Shown here piece after piece: positions 1 through 4,254 of a stretch of 5,543 nt of DNA (the first letter of the stretch is position 1; each line of letters begins with the position of its first letter). The translations under genes and the position numbers were made by a program. This DNA is from Actinomycetota bacterium. GTDB lineage: Bacteria; Actinomycetota; Acidimicrobiia; Acidimicrobiales; Ilumatobacteraceae. The notes below the pieces were generated by a model. It was not told the origin of the DNA. It searched no databases and worked only from the letters and a program-made list of their open reading frames with translations. Location: assembly GCA_009705865.1 (NCBI GenBank), contig WLSJ01000106.1, positions 1 through 5,543 of the forward strand, given 5' to 3'.

Positions 1-2
1 AC

Positions 3-35
3 GTTCCAGGCGCTGACATCGCCCCTGTGGAGTAG
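3..35 (+). CDS. 3' end of an unidentified upstream gene (partial)
   Basis: The third forward frame reads VPGADIAPVE and then meets TAG at 33-35, followed at once by in-frame TAA at 36-38. A double stop is what one expects at a real gene end, and the gap of 35 bases to the next start suits an operon with the HD-domain gene downstream. Only about ten residues are visible, so the product cannot be identified. The first frame is also open here, so the frame choice rests mainly on the tandem stops. Confidence 0.3.
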   Translation, partial: VPGADIAPVE

Positions 36-61
36 TAAGTTCACTCCATCACTTCTGATTC

Positions 62-68
62 GGGGGAA
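62..68 (+). promoter_or_regulatory. Purine-rich ribosome binding site for the HD-domain gene
   Basis: GGGGGAA lies two bases before the ATG at 71, with its G-run four bases away. It is a rather close but G-rich Shine-Dalgarno candidate. It supports the ATG at 71 over the next in-frame Met (residue 22), which has nothing comparable upstream. Confidence 0.5.
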
Positions 69-70
69 CC

Positions 71-622
71 ATGGTCACACGCGCAACATTCAAGTCATTT
101 GAAGAGTCAACCAAAGAAGAATGGGCCAACATCATGGTCTGTCTTCAAGACACACAGGCAATGGTTGCAACGCGAGTCATCGAACAGATGAAAATGCTCG
201 AACATGATCACGGCGGTTTCCCAGTCAGTCGGCTCGAGCATTGTTTACAAACTGCAACACGCGCAGAAAAAGACGGCCGCGATGCTGAGTACGTAGTGTG
301 CGCACTGCTTCACGACATTGGCGACAACCTCGCACCGTTTAACCACCCAGAAATTGCCGCTGGCATTGTGAAGCCATTCGTATCAGAGGCCAACTGGTGG
401 ATGGTGAAGCATCACGGAATTTTTCAGGGCTACTACTTCTGGGATTACATTGGCCTTGACAAAAATGCCCGCGAAGAGTTCCGCGGAAATCAATACTTCG
501 AATACACCGAAGAATTCTGTGCCAAATATGACGGCCCTGGATTTGATAGCGATTACGTCAGTGCCCCCTTGTCGTATTTCGAACCGCTCATTCATGACAT
601 GTTCAAGCCCAAAGGGCGCTAA
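71..622 (+). CDS. HD-domain metalloprotein, PhnZ/MIOX-like (possible diiron oxygenase or phosphohydrolase)
   Basis: The protein has 183 residues and is one HD-superfamily domain of usual size, soluble, with no signal peptide. The expected metal ligands are visible in order: H57 (RLEHCLQ), the HD pair H81-D82 (LLHDIGD), H92 (NHPE), H115 (KHHGIFQGYY) and D154 (KYDGPG). This order matches the PhnZ/TmpB and myo-inositol oxygenase branch, in which an HD domain carries a mixed-valent diiron centre and cleaves C-P or C-C bonds with O2. By an alignment from memory, the two PhnZ residues that handle substrate (Tyr24, Glu27) correspond to H47 and F50, so phosphonate cleavage is not implied. The C-terminal stretch (FDSDYVSAPLSYFEPLI) is typical of a widespread, uncharacterised HD family often labelled phosphohydrolase. 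It is followed on the same strand by an MBL hydrolase. The HD fold is near certain; the reaction is unknown. Confidence 0.88.
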   Translation: MVTRATFKSFEESTKEEWANIMVCLQDTQAMVATRVIEQMKMLEHDHGGFPVSRLEHCLQTATRAEKDGRDAEYVVCALLHDIGDNLAPFNHPEIAAGIVKPFVSEANWWMVKHHGIFQGYYFWDYIGLDKNAREEFRGNQYFEYTEEFCAKYDGPGFDSDYVSAPLSYFEPLIHDMFKPKGR

Positions 623-638
623 GACAGAGAAATAGCCT

Positions 639-659
639 CTGTTCAAATTCTCTGAACAG
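639..659. repeat. Perfect 7-bp inverted repeat after the HD-domain gene
   Basis: CTGTTCA (639-645) and TGAACAG (653-659) are perfect reverse complements around a 7-base loop, 16 bases past the HD-gene stop. No T-run follows, so an intrinsic terminator is not supported. It could be a protein-binding dyad, a weak RNA hairpin or chance. Confidence 0.4.
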
Positions 660-667
660 TGTTGGCA

Positions 668-683
668 GTAGGTTCATACCTAC
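668..683. repeat. Perfect 6-bp hairpin just upstream of the MBL gene
   Basis: GTAGGT (668-673) and ACCTAC (678-683) pair perfectly around the loop TCAT. The element ends 10 bases before the GGAG ribosome binding site of the MBL gene. It could be an operator or a leader hairpin affecting translation; no partner regulator is evident in the window. Confidence 0.35.
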
Positions 684-703
684 CCCAAACATCGGAGACA
701 CTC

Positions 704-1546
704 ATGAAAATCACCCTTCTCGGAACAGGTAGCCCACTTCCAAGCGCAACATGCGCGGGCCCATCAACTCTTGTTCAAGCCGACAACCAACACATCCTCG
801 TTGATGCAGGACGCTCCGTTGTCATGCGTCTTCTCGCAGCTGGTTGTCCTCCTCCATTCGTGTCAGCAGTTCTTCTGACCCATTTGCACAGCGACCACAT
901 TTCCGACTTGAACGATGTCATCACAACACGTTGGATTGCCTCTCCGGCCGCAACACCACTTCCTATCTATGGTCCAATCGGAACAAAGAAGATGGTTGAC
1001 GGATTGCTCGCCATGTTGTCGCAAGACGAGGGATATCGCCTCGCGCATCACACTGACCTACGTGCTGCTGGTGGAATGAAACTTGAAGTGCACGAAATTG
1101 AAGCAGGTCACACATTTGCAATCGGTGGAGTTTCCATTTCTGTTCATGCAACCGACCATCGCCCCGTTGCACCGACAATTGGTTTCCGCATAGAGCACGG
1201 CGGCACAGTTGCAGCTCTCGCTGGTGACACCATTCCGTGTGATGGTCTGTACGACATGTGCAAGGACGCTGACTTCTATGTTCAAACAGTGATCCGTGAA
1301 GATCAAGTTCGTGCATTGGCTCCTTTGGTTCCAACTGGTGATCGCTTTCTCGACATCATCGATTACCACTCAACCGTGCAACAAGCTGCGCAAACCGCAA
1401 CGAAGTGTGGCGTGAAGACTTTGGTTCTCACTCACTTCGTTCCAGCAATTCAGCCAGGCGGCGAAGCCGAATGGAATGCAATGGCTGCTGAGTTCTTCAC
1501 CGGTGAAATAATCATCGGCCCAGACCTCACTTTTGTTGAGAAGTAG
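704..1546 (+). CDS. Metallo-beta-lactamase-fold hydrolase, RNase Z/arylsulfatase-like
   Basis: The chosen start is ATG 704, with GGAG at 694-697 six bases upstream and the family's usual opening MKITLLGTGSP. An upstream in-frame GTG at 659 would add 15 unfamiliar residues and lacks support. The 280-residue protein has the full MBL zinc set: THLHSDH with H60, H62, D64 and H65; H152 (TDHRPVAP); D175 (LAGDT); and H244 (LTHFVPA). H222 in YHSTVQQAA matches the conserved His of the RNase Z branch. There is no obvious long exosite arm, so tRNA 3'-end processing is not assured; many relatives act on small esters or sulfates. It is a cytosolic protein with no signal peptide. It may be cotranscribed with the HD-domain gene 81 bases upstream. 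The last 20 bases overlap the end of the convergent transporter gene. Confidence 0.9.
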   Translation: MKITLLGTGSPLPSATCAGPSTLVQADNQHILVDAGRSVVMRLLAAGCPPPFVSAVLLTHLHSDHISDLNDVITTRWIASPAATPLPIYGPIGTKKMVDGLLAMLSQDEGYRLAHHTDLRAAGGMKLEVHEIEAGHTFAIGGVSISVHATDHRPVAPTIGFRIEHGGTVAALAGDTIPCDGLYDMCKDADFYVQTVIREDQVRALAPLVPTGDRFLDIIDYHSTVQQAAQTATKCGVKTLVLTHFVPAIQPGGEAEWNAMAAEFFTGEIIIGPDLTFVEK

Positions 1547-2441
1547 CGAGTCGCACTCCCACTACTGCAACGGCAAGTCCTGCAATAGCAAGTACACCGA
1601 GTCGCTCGCCAAAGAGCACTGCGCCTTCAATCGTTGAAAACGCAGGCGTTAAGAAAAACAAACTGCTCACTTGTGCTGCTGCTTGTCTGTGCAGCAACCA
1701 CAACATGATCAATATTGCAGCTATCGACAAAACGCCTACAGCCCATGCAAGCGACAAAACACTGCGCGTTGTCACAGTGAATTGCCACCCTTCACTGGTG
1801 AGGGCACAAATACCAAGGACAACAGCGGTAACAAGATATTGAATTGAAGTTCCTGCCAATAGTGGAGTCCCTTGTGCGTACTTTCGCTGAATCAATGTTC
1901 CCGCTGACATTCCAATTACTGCAACAGCCATTGAGCACAACGCAAACGATGTGACTCCTTCTCCTGCACCGCCATGTTCAATCACCACGGCAACCACGCC
2001 GGCGCATCCAAGCACCACGCCAAAGGCTTGACGTGAAGACAGCTTCTCGTTCAACAACACTCGGCTCAACGTGGTTGTCACAACAGGGTGAAGGGCAGCA
2101 ATCAACGCACTAATGCCAGAGGGAAGACCATGGTTGATGGCCACAAACACGCCGCCCAAATACATGGCGTGCATACCGATGCCCACGGCAATCTGAACGG
2201 GCACCTGCTTGCGCTTTACGCGAGTCTCACGAATAATCCGAGACACAACGAACAAAATCACCGAGGCAATTGCAGTGCGGATGGTCAAGAAAGTCAGCGG
2301 CCCCGCATCTTTTGTGCCATAACGGGCGACTATGAAACCAGTGCTCCACAGCAAGACAAAAAGCCCTGGCGCCATTCGTTCAAGCAGTCGTTTGTCCACC
2401 CAATGAGCGTAGGTGGCGCCGCCTTCACTACAGTCGCTCAT
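1527..2441 (-). CDS. EamA-family (drug/metabolite transporter superfamily) permease
   Basis: This is an integral membrane protein of up to 304 residues with two EamA repeats (about 25-156 and 167-300), which predict ten membrane helices. Family marks include LFVLLWSTGFIVARYG in helix 1, PLTFLTIR near 48-55, the GLPSGISALIAALHPV stretch ending helix 4, NEKL at 131-134, and in the second half FFLTPAFST with FGERL. Members export amino acids, metabolites or drugs; the substrate here cannot be read from sequence. The outermost ATG (2441) is used, but no candidate start has a Shine-Dalgarno. GTG at 2399 (residue 15) is preceded at leaderless spacing by TACGCT, and ATG at 2375 (MAPGLF) starts right at helix 1. 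Either shorter start would open a small spacer to the divergent gene and may be the true one. The stop lies inside the 3' end of the MBL gene. Confidence 0.88.
   Translation of the reverse strand: MSDCSEGGATYAHWVDKRLLERMAPGLFVLLWSTGFIVARYGTKDAGPLTFLTIRTAIASVILFVVSRIIRETRVKRKQVPVQIAVGIGMHAMYLGGVFVAINHGLPSGISALIAALHPVVTTTLSRVLLNEKLSSRQAFGVVLGCAGVVAVVIEHGGAGEGVTSFALCSMAVAVIGMSAGTLIQRKYAQGTPLLAGTSIQYLVTAVVLGICALTSEGWQFTVTTRSVLSLAWAVGVLSIAAILIMLWLLHRQAAAQVSSLFFLTPAFSTIEGAVLFGERLGVLAIAGLAVAVVGVRLATSQQK
2429..2434 (+). promoter_or_regulatory. Possible -10 box for a leaderless SCO6745-family mRNA
   Basis: TACAGT fits the TANNNT pattern and ends seven bases before the ATG at 2442. That is the spacing expected if transcription starts at the start codon. 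No -35 box and no Shine-Dalgarno are seen. The pattern is short and could occur by chance. Confidence 0.3.
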
Positions 2442-3176
2442 ATGACGAATGAAGAACTTCTCGCAACCGCTTGCCCCATCATCAATGAAATTGGTGCGGC
2501 CTTTTATTTCATCCCAGAGACTGGTGCAGTGGGTAAAGAACTAAACCTTCGCGGCATGGAGTTTTACGTTCTGGGACGTGGCGGCCCGCTTGGTGACTGT
2601 GATGGCGCAGCCCTTGCTGCAGCTTTCGGATATTTCAAGCCCGCAATGATTGGTGGCATCTGGGAAGACGCAAAAGCCAAGTGCGATCCGCGCAAAGCAG
2701 GACGTGCGCATCTTGAATGTGCAGCGGCGCTTGGTCGCGCAAAGTTCACCGGCGTGGCAAATCTTGATGCAATCGTTGCAGCGCTCGACAAAGTGAACAA
2801 TGCAGCTGATCCTGATGGCCTCAGCTTGTATGCAGCAATGCGCACAGAGCCCCTTGCAGCTGATGCACCAGGTCGTGCAATGCAGTTGTTGGCGCTTGTT
2901 CGTGAATTTCGTGGCGCTGCTCATCTCATCGCATTGCGCGCTTCGGGTCTAGACACTAAAACCGCTCACCACATCAAGCGGCCTGACATGGTGCCCCAAT
3001 TCGGTTACACACCAGAAGATGCTCCGACAATTACTGATGCAACACACGCGCAAATGGCTGCAGCTGAAAAACTCACTGATGCCCTGTGCGCACCTGCATA
3101 TGCCGCGTTGAGCGAATCCGAGCGCACCACGCTTGCTAATGGTGTTGCAGCATTGAAGTCCGCTCTCCAGAGCTAA
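2442..3176 (+). CDS. SCO6745-family protein (function unknown)
   Basis: Starting at ATG 2442 the product is 244 residues, the usual size for this actinobacterial family. Recognisable parts are an N-terminal helix leading to FYFIPETG, then LNLRGMEFYVLGRGGPLGD (about 32-50), where most members have a GRAAPLG motif. Next comes AAAFGYFKPAMI, and in the second half LLALVREFRGAAHLIALRASGLD followed by a mainly helical tail with FGYTPEDAP. It has no signal peptide or membrane segment. No enzymatic motif is evident and the family has no agreed function. The frame stays open upstream to 2088, but that part lies antisense to the transporter and reads as low-complexity shadow. An in-frame ATG at 2403 is a possible alternative start. 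Neither has a Shine-Dalgarno. Its TAA overlaps the stop codon of the convergent marR gene. Confidence 0.82.
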   Translation: MTNEELLATACPIINEIGAAFYFIPETGAVGKELNLRGMEFYVLGRGGPLGDCDGAALAAAFGYFKPAMIGGIWEDAKAKCDPRKAGRAHLECAAALGRAKFTGVANLDAIVAALDKVNNAADPDGLSLYAAMRTEPLAADAPGRAMQLLALVREFRGAAHLIALRASGLDTKTAHHIKRPDMVPQFGYTPEDAPTITDATHAQMAAAEKLTDALCAPAYAALSESERTTLANGVAALKSALQS

Positions 3177-3634
3177 CTCTGTAGTTCTTCAGCAAGGTTT
3201 CTAGAAATCTTGCTGAAGGCTGTGCCAATTGCTTTCACTTCGGCGGGCGTTAAGAGATCAATCATCAAACGACGCACACTTTGAACATGCTCTGGTGCTG
3301 CCGAAGTTAAAGTCGTAAAACCTTTCGGGGTCAGTTGCGCAAATGCCACTCGACCGTCTTCAGACGATTGCACACGACTCACTAACTTTTTCTTCACAAC
3401 GCCTTCCATACGCCTCGTTAATCCACCGCGAGTGAGACGTAAGGCTTCTGCCAAATCACACATGCGCAACTGTTGTTCGGGCGCTTCAGACAACATTGCC
3501 AGTAACTGATAATCGCCACGATCCAGCCCAAATGGCTCTAGATCATGCTCAATGGCGCGCAACAAATCGCCCGTGGTCCCAATGAATGAGCGCCACGCCA
3601 TCATTTCAGCTGATGAAAGCCACTTCGTTGCCAT
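3173..3634 (-). CDS. MarR-family transcriptional regulator
   Basis: The product has 153 residues when started at ATG 3634 (MATKWLSS); an upstream TTG at 3676 would add 14 residues and put the start inside the operator. The fold is the usual MarR winged helix. An N-terminal dimer helix (9-34) precedes DYQLLAMLSEAP (41-52); the recognition region follows in MCDLAEALRLTRGGLTRRM (58-76), then the wing EDGRVAFAQLTPKG (92-105) and C-terminal dimer helices. This LTRGGLTRRM/DGR/LTPKG pattern is common in actinobacterial MarR proteins. There is one cysteine, C59, at the start of the helix-turn-helix; its role is unknown. It is divergent from a doxX gene across paired dyad sites, so autoregulation and repression of doxX are the natural reading. 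No ribosome binding site is visible, and a leaderless start is possible. Confidence 0.93.
   Translation of the reverse strand: MATKWLSSAEMMAWRSFIGTTGDLLRAIEHDLEPFGLDRGDYQLLAMLSEAPEQQLRMCDLAEALRLTRGGLTRRMEGVVKKKLVSRVQSSEDGRVAFAQLTPKGFTTLTSAAPEHVQSVRRLMIDLLTPAEVKAIGTAFSKISRNLAEELQS
3187..3218. repeat. 32-bp near-perfect palindrome in the 3' end of marR
   Basis: CTTCAGCAAG (3187-3196) and CTTGCTGAAG (3209-3218) are perfect reverse complements. Between them TTTCTAGAAA (3198-3207) is itself a palindrome. The only flaw is the G3197/T3208 pair. As plus-strand RNA this pair is a G-U wobble, giving a 14-bp stem with loop CUAG; as minus-strand RNA it is an A-C mismatch. It starts 10 bases after the stop of the SCO6745-family gene and encodes the last residues of MarR. 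There is no T-run on either side, so it is more likely an RNA 3'-end or processing hairpin, or a dyad, than a classic terminator. Confidence 0.65.
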
Positions 3635-3640
3635 GTCTTG

Positions 3641-3646
3641 AATATA
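3641..3646 (-). promoter_or_regulatory. Candidate -10 box for marR (leaderless start)
   Basis: On the minus strand TATATT (five of six matches to TATAAT) is followed by six bases and then the marR ATG at 3634. This is the spacing of a leaderless promoter and agrees with the lack of a Shine-Dalgarno. Its -35 position would fall inside operator 1. A competing minus-strand box, TATAGA at 3687-3692, would give a leader of about 45 bases. Confidence 0.45.
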
Positions 3647-3660
3647 CAGCAATTTCAGAG

Positions 3661-3680
3661 ATAGTTGCGTGCGCAACCAT
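3661..3680. promoter_or_regulatory. Operator 1: 20-bp dyad, probable MarR site
   Basis: The site is a dyad with arms ATAGTTGCG and CGCAACCAT around TG, eight of nine arm positions pairing. This size and symmetry are usual for MarR dimers. It covers the -35 region (3665-3670) of the doxX promoter and lies just upstream of the candidate marR -10 box. Binding here could therefore silence both genes. Confidence 0.65.
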
Positions 3681-3694
3681 TTTGTGTCTATAAT
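3665..3694 (+). promoter_or_regulatory. doxX promoter (TTGCGT - 18 bp - TATAAT)
   Basis: A perfect TATAAT lies at 3689-3694, with a weak -35 (TTGCGT, 3665-3670) 18 bases upstream. Transcription would begin near 3701, leaving a leader of about 35 bases with its own ribosome binding site. Operator 1 covers the -35, and operator 2 covers part of the -10 and the start point, the layout of a promoter that is shut off by a bound repressor. Confidence 0.65.
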
Positions 3695-3709
3695 TGCGCT
3701 CTCAACTAT
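3690..3709. promoter_or_regulatory. Operator 2: second copy of the MarR-type dyad
   Basis: This 20-mer (left arm ATAATTGCG, right arm CTCAACTAT) matches the reverse complement of operator 1 at 16 of 20 positions. Its own arms agree at seven of nine. The two sites start 29 bp apart, close to three helical turns, so dimers on both would sit on nearly the same DNA face. It overlaps the doxX -10 box and the predicted start point. Confidence 0.6.
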
Positions 3710-3720
3710 TTTCTACAAAC

Positions 3721-3729
3721 GAAAGTGAG
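3721..3729 (+). promoter_or_regulatory. Ribosome binding site of the DoxX gene
   Basis: GAAAGTGAG ends six bases before ATG 3736. It is an imperfect but purine-rich Shine-Dalgarno at normal spacing. It selects ATG 3736 over the in-frame TTG at 3694, which would lie inside the -10 box. Confidence 0.55.
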
Positions 3730-3735
3730 TCAACT

Positions 3736-4155
3736 ATGGACATCGTCCTATTGATTGCCCGAATCCTGTTCGCTGGCATGTTCATCATGAGTGGTATCAA
3801 CCACCTCACCAAAGCAGATGCCATGACTGGTTATGCCCAATTCAAGAAAGTTCCAGCTCCGAAGTTGTCCGTACAACTCTCTGGTCTCCTCCTCGCCCTC
3901 GGTGGACTTTCCATCATCTTGGGTGTGTACGCAGACCTTGGTGCAATTGTCATCGCGGCTCTCCTTGTCATCATGGCAGTGAAGATGCATGACTTCTGGG
4001 CAGCAGATGCGGCTTCAAAGCAAACCGAAATGATCGGCTTCTTGAAGAACATCTCAATGGCCGGTGGCGCATTGTTCATCTTTGCAATCGCAGCACAGGC
4101 TGGTTCTTCATACGGTCCAGCAATTACCGAGAGCCTTTTCTCAATCGCTAAGTAA
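3736..4155 (+). CDS. DoxX-family membrane protein
   Basis: This is a small integral membrane protein of 139 residues with four predicted helices: about 3-24, 46-65, 68-84 and 106-123. DoxX-family marks are LFAGMFIMSGINHL in helix 1, the GLLLALGGLSIILGVY helix, VKMHDFW (82-88) after helix 3, and GFLKNISMAGGALF (101-114) before helix 4. Members include subunits of archaeal thiosulfate:quinone oxidoreductase and bacterial proteins induced by quinones, thiol-reactive agents or oxidants (MhqP, CatD in Bacillus). The exact reaction is often unknown. The gene is divergent from marR, as are several quinone-stress DoxX genes elsewhere, so a role in electrophile or redox stress is a fair inference. It has its own promoter and terminator and appears to be transcribed alone. 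Confidence 0.92.
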   Translation: MDIVLLIARILFAGMFIMSGINHLTKADAMTGYAQFKKVPAPKLSVQLSGLLLALGGLSIILGVYADLGAIVIAALLVIMAVKMHDFWAADAASKQTEMIGFLKNISMAGGALFIFAIAAQAGSSYGPAITESLFSIAK

Positions 4156-4175
4156 CAACTAGCAATACTTGTTCC

Positions 4176-4213
4176 AAAAGGGGCGGTGTCACTTCGGTGA
4201 TGCCGCTCCTTTT
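4176..4213 (+). terminator. Intrinsic terminator of doxX with cUUCGg tetraloop
   Basis: Arms 4176-4192 and 4197-4213 form a 17-bp stem around TTCG closed by C-G, the extra-stable cUUCGg tetraloop. The GC-rich core is flanked by AAAA on the left and TTTT at 4210-4213. Three pairs are G-U wobbles in plus-strand RNA and would be A-C mismatches in minus-strand RNA, so the element suits plus-strand transcripts. It begins 20 bases after the DoxX stop and should isolate doxX from the downstream ATPase gene. Confidence 0.9.
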
Positions 4214-4238
4214 GCGTTGATGTACCCGCCTCTCGCAT

Positions 4239-4247
4239 AAGGTGGAG
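4239..4247 (+). promoter_or_regulatory. Strong ribosome binding site of the ABC-F gene
   Basis: AAGGTGGAG lies seven bases before ATG 4255, the best Shine-Dalgarno match in the window. It fixes the start of the ATPase gene. No convincing promoter is seen in the 41 bases between the terminator and the start codon. Confidence 0.7.
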
Positions 4248-4254
4248 ACTCGTC

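Noticed and set aside
662..690. TTGGCA at 662-667 as the -35 of a promoter for the MBL gene
   Set aside because: No acceptable -10 box lies 16-18 bases downstream.
659..703. GTG start at 659 for the MBL gene
   Set aside because: It adds 15 residues not typical of the family, and ATG 704 has GGAG at good spacing and the expected MKITLLGTGSP opening.
963..1369. Minus-strand open frames inside the MBL gene
   Set aside because: Their translations are rich in Cys, His and Arg with no domain, and the plus-strand frame carries all zinc ligands of the MBL fold.
1542..1566. Imperfect hairpin (AGTAG..GAGT..ACTC..CTACT) at the MBL/EamA junction as a terminator
   Set aside because: It has short broken stems, asymmetric internal bulge and no T-run on either strand.
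2088..2441. Upstream extension of the SCO6745-family frame by 118 codons
   Set aside because: It lies wholly antisense to the well-supported EamA gene, its translation has no family resemblance, and homologs begin near the ATG at 2442.
2541..2924. Minus-strand open frames inside the SCO6745-family gene
   Set aside because: They have no domain, biased composition and no ribosome binding site; they are shadows of the plus-strand gene.
4212..4241. TTGCGT with CATAAG as a promoter for the ABC-F gene
   Set aside because: It is a poor match to both boxes, and the start point would fall after the strong ribosome binding site, making that site useless.
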